Under the pieces are notes generated by a model. It was not told the origin of the DNA and ran no database searches. It was given only the letters and a program-made list of their open reading frames with translations. This document shows, in pieces, positions 37,215-46,826 of a DNA stretch of 64,000 nt. This stretch comes from Alphaproteobacteria bacterium. GTDB taxonomy: Bacteria; Pseudomonadota; Alphaproteobacteria; Sphingomonadales; Sphingomonadaceae. Location of the stretch: positions 20,163 to 84,162 of the forward strand of contig JAHJIJ010000021.1 in the NCBI GenBank assembly GCA_018823325.1. Direction: 5' to 3'. Position 1 is the first letter of the stretch, and each line of letters starts with the position of its first letter. The position numbers were made by a program, and so were the translations under genes.

Positions 37215-38693
37215 ATGCCAAAGAAGATGTCCGCTCTGTTGATCACGGCCGCCTTGTCGGGCGTGACGCTGACCGGTTGCGCGAGCCTTGGTTCCCAGCA
37301 GCGCGCTGCCTCCTTCGCCGATCCGGCCTCGCATTTCGCGCCGCGCATCGAGAAGGCGCTGGATGACCGCAAATTCTCGCAGGCGCTGACGCTGGCTGAA
37401 GAGCTGGTGGCAGCGCAGCCGGACAATGCCGGGAACCGCGTGCTGCTGGGCCGGTCTTATCTCGCGAATGGCCGCTATCTTTCGGCCCGCACCGCCTTCA
37501 TGGACGCGATGACGCTGGGCAACAGCGACGTGCGCACCATTGTCAGCCTCGCGCTGTGCGAAACGGCGCTTGGCAATGGCGTCGCGGCGCGCGCGCTGCT
37601 TTCCGATCATATCGAGCATCTGGCTGCCGGTGATTACGGTCTCGCCATGGCCATGGCCGGGGATGCGCAGGAAGGTGTGCGGGCGCTGCTGGAAGCCGTC
37701 CGCCAGCCGGGCGCAACGGCGCGCACGCGGCAGAATCTGGCTTATGCCCTCGCATTGGGTGGCGCCTGGGGACAGGCTCGGCTGATCGCCGGGCAGGATC
37801 TGAGCGCCAAGGATGCCGAGCGGCGCATCGGTCAGTGGTCGCAGGCGCTCGCACAGGCCGATCCCGGCCAGCGAGTCGCTGCGCTCACCGGCATCGCGCC
37901 GCGCGCGGATGATGCGGGCATGCCCTTCCATCTCGCGCTTCGCAACGATGAGGCGCCTGCGGTGGATGCTCTCGCGCTGGTGGCACAGGAGCAGCCGGCC
38001 GTTGCTGTTGTGGCCCCGATCGCCGCTGCCGATGAGGCTATGGCGCCGGCTGAAGCGCCGGTTGCGCTCGTTCGACCCGTTGCAGTTCAGCCGGTGGCAA
38101 TTCCGCCCTCGATGCGCCCGATGCAGTCGTCTGAGCCACAGGATGCCAAGCCGGCCCCCCAGGCCTCTGTGGCCCCCTCCGCACAATTGATTTCCGCCGC
38201 ACCGCTGCTGCTCAAGCCGCAGGTGGAGCTGAGCGCATCCTTGCCGGTCGCGCAGGATGTCGTCCGCGCTTCCTTCCAGCGTTCGTCGATGGCCGAGGCC
38301 CCGTCCGTAGCGCCTCGGCAAGGCAAGGTGCAGACTGCCGCCGCATCGATGCCGACTGGCCTGCTGGTCCCGGCATCGGACAGGCAGGCAAGCGATTGGG
38401 TCGTACAGCTTGGCGCGTTCAACAGCGCATCCGTGGCCCGCGAGAAATGGCAAGCGATGAGCCGGTCGGGTCCCCTGGCGCGCTATCGTGAAATTCTGAG
38501 CCAGACGACCGTCGATGGACGGGTCTTTCACCGTGTAGCGGTTCGCGGCTTTGCGAACCGCTCGGCAGCCAACGCTTTCTGCGGCGCGCTGAGCGCCAAG
38601 GGGCAGCCCTGTTTCGTGCGACTGGATGATAGCGGCACGACTCGCATGGCGCGGGCAAACACAGCGGCCAATCCGCAGCTCGCCTCCCGCTGA
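37215..38693 (+). CDS. SPOR-domain lipoprotein with TPR-like region
   Basis: 492-residue envelope protein. Start ATG 37215 (MPKKMSALLITAALSG) has GGGGG upstream; a GTG at 37197 is the earliest option. Lipoprotein signal with lipobox LTGC at Cys22. Residues about 45-190 look like tetratricopeptide repeats (FSQALTLAEELVAAQPDNAG, RVLLGRSYLANGRYLSARTA). A long Ala/Pro-rich linker follows. The C-terminus (WVVQLGAFNSASVAREKWQA ... VFHRVAVRGFANRSAANAFC) is a SPOR domain, which binds denuded peptidoglycan glycans at the septum. It follows the ParA pair by 18 bases and is probably their membrane or wall partner. Confidence 0.85.
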   Translation: MPKKMSALLITAALSGVTLTGCASLGSQQRAASFADPASHFAPRIEKALDDRKFSQALTLAEELVAAQPDNAGNRVLLGRSYLANGRYLSARTAFMDAMTLGNSDVRTIVSLALCETALGNGVAARALLSDHIEHLAAGDYGLAMAMAGDAQEGVRALLEAVRQPGATARTRQNLAYALALGGAWGQARLIAGQDLSAKDAERRIGQWSQALAQADPGQRVAALTGIAPRADDAGMPFHLALRNDEAPAVDALALVAQEQPAVAVVAPIAAADEAMAPAEAPVALVRPVAVQPVAIPPSMRPMQSSEPQDAKPAPQASVAPSAQLISAAPLLLKPQVELSASLPVAQDVVRASFQRSSMAEAPSVAPRQGKVQTAAASMPTGLLVPASDRQASDWVVQLGAFNSASVAREKWQAMSRSGPLARYREILSQTTVDGRVFHRVAVRGFANRSAANAFCGALSAKGQPCFVRLDDSGTTRMARANTAANPQLASR

Positions 38694-38711
38694 CAGCGCG
38701 GGCGAGCGCGA

Positions 38712-39935
38712 TCAGCGGATCACGCCGCCTTTCATGATCATGCGGGCGCGGCCCTGAACCGGCAGCTTGTCGAACGGCGTGTTGCCGGCGGCCGCCGCCA
38801 TCTTGGCTGAATCCACGATCCAGGGCTTGTCGGGATCGATCAGGATCAGATCGGCAGGGGCGTCCACTGCCAGCCGTCCGGCATCAAGACCCAGGATCGC
38901 CGCGGGATTGGCCGCGAGCAGCGCCATCATGCGCGTCTCGCTGATCTTTCCTTCGCGCACGAGGTTGAGAGCAAGCGGCAGCAGCGTCTCGGCGCCGGCA
39001 ATGCCGGGCGCGGCATCCGCGAAGGGCAGGCGCTTGTCCTCTGGTCCGCGCGGATCATGGCCCGAGCAGAGCACATCCACCGTGCCGTCCGCCACCGCCT
39101 CGATCGTCGCCAGCCGGTCCCGCTCGTCGCGCAGCGGCGGGGAGAGGCGAGCGAAAGTGCGGAAGTCGCTCACGGCCGCATCGTTGAGGAAGAGATAGGA
39201 AGGGCTGGTGCCGCACGTCACCTTCAGGCCCTCGGCCTTGGCGGTGCGAATCAGCGCGAAACCCGCTGCGGTGGTGACCAGGCGCACATGCAGCCGCGCA
39301 CCGGCTTCACGCGCAAGCGCAATGTCGCGGGCAATGGCGATAGCTTCTGCGCAGGAGGGCGCACTCTGCAGACCAAGGCGCGATGCGGTCTCGCCATCGG
39401 TCGCAACGGCGTTGGCCGTCATGCCGCCATCCTCGCCATGCGTGATGACCACCCGATCCAGCGCCGAGGCATAGCGCAGCACCCGCAGCATCACGCCCGA
39501 ATCGGCAATCCAGCTGCGCCCGGTTGCGATGGCGCGGGCCCCGGCGGCCTTCATCAGCGCCATTTCGGCCAGTTCGCGCCCCTCAAGGCCGCGCGTTGCC
39601 GCGCCGAGCGGATGGACCCAGAAGTCCGGCTTGCCCGCGCGCGCGGCGTGCTGGATCAGACCCGGCTCATCGAGCACGGGCGATTGATCCGGCATCAGTG
39701 CGGCGCGAGTGATCCCGGCAAAGTGGAAGGCCGGTTTGTCGGTGCGGAACACGCCGAGGTCGATGATTCCCGGCGCGACGATCATGCCGCGGGCGTCGAT
39801 GACCTCCGCGCCGCTGGGAACGTCGACCGCGCCTATCGCGGCGATCCGTTCGCCCTCGACGAGCAGCGTACCCTCGGACAAGGCGCCGGCTGAAGGATCG
39901 CACAGGCGCGCGTTGATGATTGCGGTCAGGCCCAT
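38712..39935 (-). CDS. pyrC: Dihydroorotase-like PyrC' (catalytically incomplete), partner of PyrB
   Basis: Amidohydrolase-fold protein of 407 residues in the type I dihydroorotase family. Where active enzymes have the DxHxH metal motif it reads [12 protein letters not shown], and [11 protein letters not shown] has Arg in place of a ligand His, so the metal site appears lost. Known: in Pseudomonas and relatives an inactive PyrC' lies beside pyrB and is needed to assemble aspartate transcarbamoylase, while a separate active dihydroorotase exists elsewhere. Its start overlaps the pyrB end by ten bases, in agreement with that role. Many annotations will simply call it dihydroorotase. Confidence 0.87.
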   Translation of the reverse strand: MGLTAIINARLCDPSAGALSEGTLLVEGERIAAIGAVDVPSGAEVIDARGMIVAPGIIDLGVFRTDKPAFHFAGITRAALMPDQSPVLDEPGLIQHAARAGKPDFWVHPLGAATRGLEGRELAEMALMKAAGARAIATGRSWIADSGVMLRVLRYASALDRVVITHGEDGGMTANAVATDGETASRLGLQSAPSCAEAIAIARDIALAREAGARLHVRLVTTAAGFALIRTAKAEGLKVTCGTSPSYLFLNDAAVSDFRTFARLSPPLRDERDRLATIEAVADGTVDVLCSGHDPRGPEDKRLPFADAAPGIAGAETLLPLALNLVREGKISETRMMALLAANPAAILGLDAGRLAVDAPADLILIDPDKPWIVDSAKMAAAAGNTPFDKLPVQGRARMIMKGGVIR

Positions 39936-40915
39936 CCCGGCACTCCTCGCGCGCTGCGGGTGAGGACATCGAGGCAGGCCATGCGCACTGCCACGCCCAT
40001 CTCGACCTGTTCGGTAATGGCCGAGCGCTGCGGATCGTCCGCGACACTGCTCACGATCTCCACGCCCCGGTTCATCGGGCCGGGATGCATGATGATCGCG
40101 TCCGGCTTGGCGCGCTTCAGCCGCTCAGGCGTCAGGCCGTAAAGGGCGTGGAACTCCCGCGCCGACGGGATGAAGGCCCCGTCCATCCGCTCATTCTGGA
40201 TACGCAGCATCATCACCACGTCCGCCCCGTCGAGCGCCTCGTTGAAATCGTGGAAGGGCGTCACCCGATAGCGTTCCACCGCCGGCGGCATGAGCGTTGG
40301 CGGTGCGCAGACCCGCACCTGCGCGCCCAGCGCGGTGAGGCAGAGCATGTTGGAGCGCGCGACGCGGCTGTGCAGGATGTCGCCGCAAATAGTGACGATC
40401 AGCCCCTCGAAACTACCCTTGCGCCGCCGGATGGTGAGTGCATCGAGCAGTGCCTGCGTCGGGTGCTCGTGGCGTCCGTCGCCGGCATTGAGCACCGGGC
40501 AGTCCACCTTGTCGGCGATCAGTTGCACAGCGCCCGAGCTCATGTGGCGTATCACCATCACGTCCGCGCGCATGGAATTGAGCGTGACGGCGGTGTCGAT
40601 CAGCGTCTCGCCCTTCTTCACGCTGGATTGAGCGGCGTGCATGTTCACCACGTCCGCCCCCAGCCGCTTGCCCGCGACCTCGAAGGAGAGGAGCGTGCGC
40701 GTGCTGTTCTCGAAGAAGGCGTTCATTTGCGTGAGGCCCGCGAGCCGGCCGTCATGCTTGCGGCTGCCGGAGCGATTGAGCGAGGCCCATTGCTCCGCTT
40801 CATCGAGCAGGAAACGGATCTCGTGCGGGGCCAGATTGGCAATTCCCACCAGATGCCGGTGCGGGAAATTGTCCCGGCCGATGAGGCCGGTGGCGGGTGA
40901 AGGCGCTGATGTCAT
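39926..40915 (-). CDS. pyrB: Aspartate carbamoyltransferase catalytic subunit
   Basis: Joins carbamoyl phosphate and aspartate in pyrimidine synthesis. 329 residues. Seen: the carbamoyl-phosphate site [20 protein letters not shown] (STRT at residues 71-74), [32 protein letters not shown], and [13 protein letters not shown] near the C-terminus. It overlaps pyrC' at the 3' end and follows the DUF1294 gene by 49 bases, so it is part of the reverse-strand run DUF3089-ruvX-DUF1294-pyrB-pyrC'. Confidence 0.96.
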   Translation of the reverse strand: MTSAPSPATGLIGRDNFPHRHLVGIANLAPHEIRFLLDEAEQWASLNRSGSRKHDGRLAGLTQMNAFFENSTRTLLSFEVAGKRLGADVVNMHAAQSSVKKGETLIDTAVTLNSMRADVMVIRHMSSGAVQLIADKVDCPVLNAGDGRHEHPTQALLDALTIRRRKGSFEGLIVTICGDILHSRVARSNMLCLTALGAQVRVCAPPTLMPPAVERYRVTPFHDFNEALDGADVVMMLRIQNERMDGAFIPSAREFHALYGLTPERLKRAKPDAIIMHPGPMNRGVEIVSSVADDPQRSAITEQVEMGVAVRMACLDVLTRSARGVPGWA

Positions 40916-40964
40916 TAAAGCGCCTCGTTAGTGGAGCGGAGGGGCGGACTCAAGCGCTGATCAC

Positions 40965-41240
40965 TCAGGCGCTGATATCAAACAGGATGATCAGCGCGCA
41001 TTGCGCCGCCGCGATCAGGAACAGCGCCATGGAGAAGCCGTCCTTGCGCGTCTTGTGGCGGAAGATGCGCATGCCGAGCCATGCGCCGATCGTCCCGCCG
41101 ATGGCCGCCAGCGTCAGCAGGTCGCGCTCGCGGATGCGCGGGCCTCCGTGGATGGCGCGCTGCTTGTCATGCCGGAAGGCGGCGAGGGTGATGAGGTTGA
41201 TCAGCACCAGCCAGCCCCAGACGATATGCGTTTCCGTCAC
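40965..41240 (-). CDS. DUF1294 family small membrane protein
   Basis: 91-residue inner-membrane protein with about three hydrophobic segments. Family-type stretches are LVLINLITLAAFRHDKQRAI, IRERDLLTLAAIGGTIGAWL and GMRIFRHKTRKDGFSMALFL. The function of the family is unknown. It starts with GTG 41240, four bases after the ruvX stop, so it is co-transcribed with ruvX and pyrB. Confidence 0.85.
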   Translation of the reverse strand: MTETHIVWGWLVLINLITLAAFRHDKQRAIHGGPRIRERDLLTLAAIGGTIGAWLGMRIFRHKTRKDGFSMALFLIAAAQCALIILFDISA

Positions 41241-41244
41241 GCGC

Positions 41245-41721
41245 CTAGCCCATGGTCAGGCCGTCGATGGCCCCTTGCAGGATCAGCGCCGCAGCATGGG
41301 CATCGATCTTCTCGGCGCGTTTGGCCCGGCTCATGTCCTGCGCGATCATGGCCCGCTCGGCGGCGACGGTGGACCAGCGCTCGTCCCAGAGCAGCACCGG
41401 CAGGCCCAGCACGGCGATGTTGCGGGCGAAAGCGCGCGCCGCCTGACTGCGCGGGCTCTCGCTGCCATCCATGTTGAGCGGCAGGCCGATGACGAGGCCT
41501 TTCACGGACTGTTGCGCGATGAACTGCGCAAGCACCTCCCGATCCTTGCTGAACTTGCCGCGCTTGTGCGTGTGCGCCGGGCTGGCGATGCTCCACCCGG
41601 CATCGCACAGGGCAAGGCCGATGGTCTGGGTGCCAAGGTCCATGCCGAGCAGGCGCCCCCCGCCGGGCAGCGCGTCCAGAAAAGCGGCCTTGTCGGTCGT
41701 GATCAGCGTCTCGCCGACCAT
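41245..41721 (-). CDS. ruvX: Holliday junction resolvase-like RuvX (YqgF)
   Basis: RNase-H-fold nuclease of the YqgF family, implicated in 16S rRNA 5'-end maturation and in junction resolution. 158 residues from ATG 41721, whose A overlaps the stop of the hydrolase gene (TGATG); ATG 41733 is an alternative. Seen: [20 protein letters not shown] (first catalytic Asp), [40 protein letters not shown] and [16 protein letters not shown], with the last Asp. Confidence 0.93.
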   Translation of the reverse strand: MVGETLITTDKAAFLDALPGGGRLLGMDLGTQTIGLALCDAGWSIASPAHTHKRGKFSKDREVLAQFIAQQSVKGLVIGLPLNMDGSESPRSQAARAFARNIAVLGLPVLLWDERWSTVAAERAMIAQDMSRAKRAEKIDAHAAALILQGAIDGLTMG

Positions 41722-42860
41722 CAGCGCCGCCATGCCGCGAGCCGCCCGAGCACATCGGCACGGATGTTCGCCCAGAACAGCGGATAATCATAGACGTGGT
41801 AATTGTTGCCGGGCAGCACGAAGGTGCCGAGCTTGGGCGCGCTGTCGAGCATCAGGAAGCCCCGCCCGGTGCAGCGCGCACCGATCTGGCCCGGCGTGAG
41901 CAGCACGGTCGAGGCCGCTTCGCCATCGCCCCGCAGCACGCCGAGATTGGCCTCGCCCGGCGCCTCGGGCGCTGCGCCGCCATTGAGCGGATTGGTGCAC
42001 AGCATCGTTGATTCGGCACGCGACTGGCCATCGAAGCCGCGCTCGCGGTCGAACGTGGCCTCGACCGCCGAGGTGTCCGCCGGCTCGGCAAAACTCTGCC
42101 AGCTCAGCACGCAGCCGGTCGTCCCCGGCCCGATGCAGGCGGGCAGACCCAGCGCCGGCAGATCATGCTCGACCGAGACCGGCCAGCCGACGACATAGGC
42201 CGCCACCAGCCGCGCCTTGAGACCGGCATTCCCGGCCTCCTCGTGCAGCAGGCGCAGCAGATGGCGGCTGCCCTGGCTGTGCGCGGCCAGAATGATCGGC
42301 CCCTGCGGATTGGCGGCGAGGAATTGCGCGAAGGCGGCTTTCACGTCCGCATAGGCCCGCTCTAGCGCCAGCGCGGAGTCGGCCTTGTCGGTCAGAAAAG
42401 CGCCGAACACGGCCTGCCGGTAGCGCGGCACCCAGATGTCGCCTGCTGCCGCAAAGGCGCTCGCCTGAATCCGCACGAAGCGCCCCGCCTGCGCGCGGGC
42501 AATCCGGTCGTTGATCGGCGCGTTCCAGTGCAGCGTCTCGAACGAGCTCGTCGGGTGGACGAAGAAGATCGCGGCTTTCGGCCCCTCCGGCACTGCCGGC
42601 GCATTGAAGGCCGGCTGCCAGCGCGCGGGATCGTTCCGGCGCCCGTCCGGACGGCTGATCCACCCGTCCGCGCTCGCATAGAAACCCGCTGGCAGGGCAG
42701 GGGGCTCGCTGAAACTGACATGCGGCACCAGCGCGCGCTGCATCAGCTTCGGCCCGAAGAACGAAAAGGCGATCATCGCCGCAATCGCCAAAGCTGTGAA
42801 GAACGCGACAACATACAGGAACTTCCGGGCCAAAGGGGCACGACTCCATCTCTGTGGCAA
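41721..42860 (-). CDS. DUF3089 alpha/beta-hydrolase-like protein, membrane anchored
   Basis: 379-residue protein with one N-terminal membrane segment (about residues 15-35, [21 protein letters not shown]) and an alpha/beta-hydrolase domain of the DUF3089 family. Seen: [40 protein letters not shown] with the nucleophile elbow HSQGS, and the C-terminal [19 protein letters not shown] with the probable catalytic His. Several cysteines ([25 protein letters not shown]) suggest a periplasmic location with disulphides. Substrate unknown. It heads the reverse-strand run that includes ruvX and pyrB. Confidence 0.82.
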   Translation of the reverse strand: MPQRWSRAPLARKFLYVVAFFTALAIAAMIAFSFFGPKLMQRALVPHVSFSEPPALPAGFYASADGWISRPDGRRNDPARWQPAFNAPAVPEGPKAAIFFVHPTSSFETLHWNAPINDRIARAQAGRFVRIQASAFAAAGDIWVPRYRQAVFGAFLTDKADSALALERAYADVKAAFAQFLAANPQGPIILAAHSQGSRHLLRLLHEEAGNAGLKARLVAAYVVGWPVSVEHDLPALGLPACIGPGTTGCVLSWQSFAEPADTSAVEATFDRERGFDGQSRAESTMLCTNPLNGGAAPEAPGEANLGVLRGDGEAASTVLLTPGQIGARCTGRGFLMLDSAPKLGTFVLPGNNYHVYDYPLFWANIRADVLGRLAAWRR

Positions 42861-42987
42861 TCGGGATAACCCGCTGGCTCATGCCCGCTCGGGCGGGGCG
42901 AGGCAAGCGAAGGTCCGATTTGCCTCGCGGCCGGATCATGATAGGTCCGGCGCTGTTACGGATTTGGCGGGGGCTGGGAGCAGGCAC

Positions 42988-44805
42988 ATGGCGAGCAATG
43001 CATCGACCGCGCAGACGGTCTGGCCGCTGCGCACCTGGGTGCTGGCCGGACTCGGCGCCCTCATCGGGCTCGCCATCGATCAATTTTCCGATCCCTCCCC
43101 GATCACACAGGAATGGCTGCGGCGCCTGATCGCGGCGCTCCCGATGTTCCTTTCCACTGCCGGCCTCGCATTCGGCCTCAGCTGGCGCCGGCGGCGCCCG
43201 ATCCCGGCGATTGTCGTGGCGCTGATCTGCGGCCTCATCGGTGGCGGCGTGTTCCTGTGGAATGGCGTGCCCGGCGATGGCCCCAGCGTCGATATCTGGC
43301 ATCTCGTGTGTGGAACCATCGCGGCGGCCGCCGTGCTGGTGCTGTTCCAGTCCGCGCAGGACAGGAGCCTTGCGGGATCGGCGCCCGGCGCACCCTCCGG
43401 CATCTCCCCACGCGCGATGCGGGATTGGGCGCATGAGGCCGTTCACTATGAGGATATCCACGGCCATCTGTGGACCAACGCGCTGCTGATCGGCGCGAGC
43501 GGCATGTTCATGCTGCTCAGCTTCGGCATCGCGCACTTGTTGGCCGAAATGTTCATGCTGGTGAAGCTGACCTTCCTGCGCGATGCCTTGCGGGAATCCG
43601 CGGTCGTTGCCTTGCTCTGCGGCGCAGCGTTCGGCGCGGCGCTTGGCCTGCTGCGCGATCGCGGGGCGATCATCGCCGCGCTACAGCGGGTCGCCATGTT
43701 GGTGCTGCGCGTGCTGGCGCCGGTCGTCGCGCTCGCGCTTGCCGTGTTCCTCGCTGCGCTGCCGGTCACCGGCCTCGCGCCGCTCTGGGCAACGGGCGGA
43801 ACGACGCCGATCATGCTGGCGGGCGCCGTGCTCGCGCTGTTCCTCGCCAATGCCGTGGTGGGCGACACGGCGGAGGACGAATCGCGCTCTGTGCTGCTCG
43901 GCGCCAGCGCGGCGGCGCTTGGGCTGTTCCTGCTGCCGATGGTCGGCATTGCGGTGTTCTCCTCAGGCCTGCGCATTCACCAGCATGGCCTCACGCCCGA
44001 GCGGCTCTGGGCGCTCGCCTTTCTGATCGTCGCCAGCATCACGGCCATTGCCTATGCCGTCGCGATCCTTGGCCCGCGAGGCTGGTTCGTGCGCCTGCGC
44101 CGTACCAATCGCGCGCTCGTGTTTCTCATCGCCGGCATCGCGCTGCTGCTGTCCACGCCGATCTTCGGTTTCGAGCGGATCGCGACGGCCAATCAGCTCC
44201 AGAGGCTCGCCGGCGGGCAGGTCTCGCCGGAGAAGTTCGACTACAAGGCGCTCTGGTTTGATTTTGGCCCTCCGGGCCGCGCTGCGATCCGGCGGCTTGC
44301 CGCCAGCTCGTCCGATGCCACGATCCGCCGCCTGGCCAGCGAGACAAGCAAGCTCACCGATCGCTGGTCCGAACCGCCGGCAGTGATTGCGGCTCGCGCC
44401 GGTGAGTCGCTGGATGCGCGCCTGACGATCCTGCCGGCGCCGGTCCTGCTGCCGACCTCGCTGCGTCAGCGCATCGTGCGTTATGATGCCTGCGGAGACA
44501 GCGCCCAATGCCTGCTGCGCTACGTGCCGGGCGAGGATTTCGCCATCGTGATCGCCATGCCTGCCGCCGATTGCCGGGAATGCGCGCCCTCCGTTCGGCT
44601 CATCCGGCAGGAGAAGGGCGTGTGGACCGATCGCAGCGACTATCTGGGCGAGGGGGATGTCGCGCGCCGGCTGGTCGAGCAGGTCCGCGCGGGCGTTGTC
44701 GATGTGCGTCCGGTCATGCGCCGCCAGCTCTATATCGGCGGGGAAGCGGTGGGCGAGAGCCTGCCGCCGGCCAGCGAAGCGCAGGAAACGCCTGTTGCGC
44801 CTTGA
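42988..44805 (+). CDS. DUF4153 domain-containing membrane protein
   Basis: 605-residue protein with about 12 hydrophobic segments in the first 390 residues and a soluble C-terminal domain of about 200 residues containing cysteines in DACGDSAQCLLRY and ADCRECAPS. Start ATG 42988 (MASNASTAQTVWPLRTWVLA) has GGGAGCAGG upstream. The membrane part fits the DUF4153 family (also DUF4173), whose role is unknown. It lies 33 bases before gatC and may be co-transcribed with the gat genes. Divergent from the DUF3089 gene. Confidence 0.8.
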   Translation: MASNASTAQTVWPLRTWVLAGLGALIGLAIDQFSDPSPITQEWLRRLIAALPMFLSTAGLAFGLSWRRRRPIPAIVVALICGLIGGGVFLWNGVPGDGPSVDIWHLVCGTIAAAAVLVLFQSAQDRSLAGSAPGAPSGISPRAMRDWAHEAVHYEDIHGHLWTNALLIGASGMFMLLSFGIAHLLAEMFMLVKLTFLRDALRESAVVALLCGAAFGAALGLLRDRGAIIAALQRVAMLVLRVLAPVVALALAVFLAALPVTGLAPLWATGGTTPIMLAGAVLALFLANAVVGDTAEDESRSVLLGASAAALGLFLLPMVGIAVFSSGLRIHQHGLTPERLWALAFLIVASITAIAYAVAILGPRGWFVRLRRTNRALVFLIAGIALLLSTPIFGFERIATANQLQRLAGGQVSPEKFDYKALWFDFGPPGRAAIRRLAASSSDATIRRLASETSKLTDRWSEPPAVIAARAGESLDARLTILPAPVLLPTSLRQRIVRYDACGDSAQCLLRYVPGEDFAIVIAMPAADCRECAPSVRLIRQEKGVWTDRSDYLGEGDVARRLVEQVRAGVVDVRPVMRRQLYIGGEAVGESLPPASEAQETPVAP

Positions 44806-44838
44806 TGACCGCCGGAGGCAATGCTAGCGCGCGCTCCC

Positions 44839-45126
44839 ATGAGCGTAGACCTGACAACCGTGAAAAAGATCGCCAGCCTGGCGCGCCTCGCCGTCAGCGA
44901 GGATGAGGCGCAGGCACTGGTGCCGGAACTCAATGGCATTCTCCACTGGGTGGAGCAGCTGGGCGAGGTGGACGTGACCGGCGTCGAACCGATGACCGCC
45001 GTCATCCCCAACACGCTGCGCCTGCGCGACGATGTCGTGACGGACGGCAATGTTCGCGACAAGGTGCTCGCCAATGCCCCCCAGGCCGAGCATGGGTTCT
45101 TTGCGGTTCCGAAGGTGATCGAATGA
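44839..45126 (+). CDS. gatC: Asp-tRNA(Asn)/Glu-tRNA(Gln) amidotransferase subunit C
   Basis: Small subunit that stabilises the GatCAB amidotransferase, which amidates misloaded Glu-tRNA(Gln) and Asp-tRNA(Asn). Start ATG 44839 ([20 protein letters not shown]) gives 95 residues, the usual length; ATG 44821, close behind GGAGG, would add six. The stop overlaps the gatA start by four bases (ATGA). Confidence 0.95.
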   Translation: MSVDLTTVKKIASLARLAVSEDEAQALVPELNGILHWVEQLGEVDVTGVEPMTAVIPNTLRLRDDVVTDGNVRDKVLANAPQAEHGFFAVPKVIE

Positions 45127-46607
45127 TGACCGATCTTACCAATCTCACCGTCGCGCAGATCCGCGATGGCTTCCGCGCCGGCGATTTCTCCGCGCGTGAA
45201 GTGGCCGAGGCGTTCAACGCCAATGTCGCCGCCGCCAAGGCACTCAACGCCTTCATCGTCGAGACGCCCGAACATGCCCTCGCCGCTGCCGATCAGGCGG
45301 ACAAGGACCGCGCCGCCGGTGCGCTCAAGCCGCTTTCAGGCGTGCCCATCGGCATGAAGGACCTGTTCTGCACCGACGGTGTCCAGACCACCGCTGCCAG
45401 CCACATGCTGGAAGGCTTCACGCCGACCTATGAGTCCACCGTCTCCCAGAAGCTGTGGGATGCCGGCGCGGGCATGCTCGGCAAGCTCAATCTCGATCAG
45501 TTCGCCATGGGCTCGTCCAATGAGACAAGCTATTTCGGCAATGTGGTCTCGCCCTGGCGGCGCAACGACGGCAGCAATGCCGCGCTCGCGCCGGGCGGCT
45601 CCTCGGGCGGTAGTTCGGCGGCCATCGCTGCACGCCTCTGCCCGGCTGCGACTGGCACGGATACCGGCGGCTCGATCCGCCAGCCGGCGGCCTTCACCGG
45701 CATTTCCGGCATCAAGCCGACCTATGGCCGCTGCTCGCGCTGGGGCATCATCGCTTTCGCCAGCTCGCTCGATCAGGCCGGGCCGATGGCGCAGGACGTA
45801 CGCGACTGCGCGATCCTTCTCGAAAACATGGCCGGCTACGATCCAAAGGATTCCACCTCGCTCGCGCGGCCGGTCCCGGCATGGGAAGCTGGCCTCTCCA
45901 GCGATCTCAAGGGCAAGAAGATCGGTGTTCCCAAGGAGTACCGCGTCGAGGGGCTCGATGCCGATGTCGCCCGCGTGTGGGATGATGGCATTGCCTGGCT
46001 GAAGGACGCCGGCGCAGAGATCGTCGAAGTCTCGCTGCCGCACAGCAAATATGCCCTCCCGGCCTATTACATCATCGCACCGGCGGAGGCCTCCTCCAAC
46101 CTCGCGCGCTATGATGGCGTGCGCTACGGCCTGCGCGATCTGCCCGACGGCGCAAACCTGCAGGACATGTATGCCGCGACCCGCGCCGCCGGCTTCGGGC
46201 CGGAGGTCAAGCGCCGCATCATCATCGGCACCTATGTGCTCTCGGCCGGCTTTTACGATGCCTATTATACGCAGGCCCAGAAGGTCCGCACGCTGATCGC
46301 GCAGGATTTCGCCAAGGCATTCGAGGCGTGCGACGTCATCCTCGCCCCGACCGCGCCCAGCGCCGCCTTCGCGCTCGGCGAGAATGTTGACGATCCGCTG
46401 AAGATGTATCTGAATGACGTGTTCGCGGTCCCGGCCTCGCTGGCGGGCCTCCCGGCGATGTCGGTCCCCGGCGGCCTCAGCAAGGACGGCCTGCCGCTCG
46501 GCCTGCAGATCATCGGCCCGGCCTTCGACGAGCAATCCGTGCTGAACACTGGCCTCGCCCTCGAGGAGCGCGCTGGCTTCACGGCGCGGCCGGACAAGTG
46601 GTGGTAG
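45123..46607 (+). CDS. gatA: Asp-tRNA(Asn)/Glu-tRNA(Gln) amidotransferase subunit A
   Basis: Amidase subunit that frees ammonia from glutamine. 494 residues. The Ser-cisSer-Lys triad is visible: K79 in [11 protein letters not shown], cis-Ser S160 in [13 protein letters not shown] and nucleophile S184 in [15 protein letters not shown]. The end shows [20 protein letters not shown]. Start ATG 45123 overlaps gatC; a second ATG follows at 45126. Downstream the operon is interrupted by a repeat, a gatB fragment and an acetyltransferase before gatB. Confidence 0.96.
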   Translation: MMTDLTNLTVAQIRDGFRAGDFSAREVAEAFNANVAAAKALNAFIVETPEHALAAADQADKDRAAGALKPLSGVPIGMKDLFCTDGVQTTAASHMLEGFTPTYESTVSQKLWDAGAGMLGKLNLDQFAMGSSNETSYFGNVVSPWRRNDGSNAALAPGGSSGGSSAAIAARLCPAATGTDTGGSIRQPAAFTGISGIKPTYGRCSRWGIIAFASSLDQAGPMAQDVRDCAILLENMAGYDPKDSTSLARPVPAWEAGLSSDLKGKKIGVPKEYRVEGLDADVARVWDDGIAWLKDAGAEIVEVSLPHSKYALPAYYIIAPAEASSNLARYDGVRYGLRDLPDGANLQDMYAATRAAGFGPEVKRRIIIGTYVLSAGFYDAYYTQAQKVRTLIAQDFAKAFEACDVILAPTAPSAAFALGENVDDPLKMYLNDVFAVPASLAGLPAMSVPGGLSKDGLPLGLQIIGPAFDEQSVLNTGLALEERAGFTARPDKWW

Positions 46608-46616
46608 ATTTTTAAT

Positions 46617-46695
46617 CCGTTCGCCCTGAGCTTGTCGAAGGGCCGTACTTAATCTCCAGAAAAGGGCAGGGCTTCGACAGACTCAGCCCGAACGG
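46617..46695. repeat. Palindromic dispersed repeat, copy 3
   Basis: Arms CCGTTCGCCCTGAGCTTGTC (46617-46636, continuing GAAG) and the complement-like arm ending CTCAGCCCGAACGG (46672-46695), nine bases after the gatA stop. The left arm is identical to copy 1 over the first 20 bases. It marks the left side of the interruption between gatA and gatB. Confidence 0.8.
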
Positions 46696-46705
46696 AATTA
46701 GGACT

Positions 46706-46825
46706 ATGAGCAGCTATCGCGTCTATGGCGTAACTGGGGACTCTAAGGTCGTGACTGGCCTTGAGATCGCTGCGCAGGGCATCGGCCACGCTAGGCTGTT
46801 CTCCATCGCGTCCCCGTGGTGGTGA
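46706..46825 (+). pseudogene. Decayed copy of the gatB 5' end
   Basis: A 39-codon open frame (MSSYRVYGVTGDSKVVTGLE...) that aligns with the start of the intact gatB at 47365. From TATCGC onward about 73 of 96 bases match by hand count, including GGCCTTGAG and CTGTTCTCC, and 18 or so of 35 residues are shared (YR, G, TGD, VV, GLE, AQ, LFS). Similarity begins at the ATG and fades near codon 35, about 46810. Most changes alter the amino acid (W to S, H to A, K to R), so it looks unselected as protein. The stop lies two bases before the acetyltransferase GTG, so the fragment could still serve as a translated leader. Confidence 0.75.
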
Positions 46826-46826
46826 T

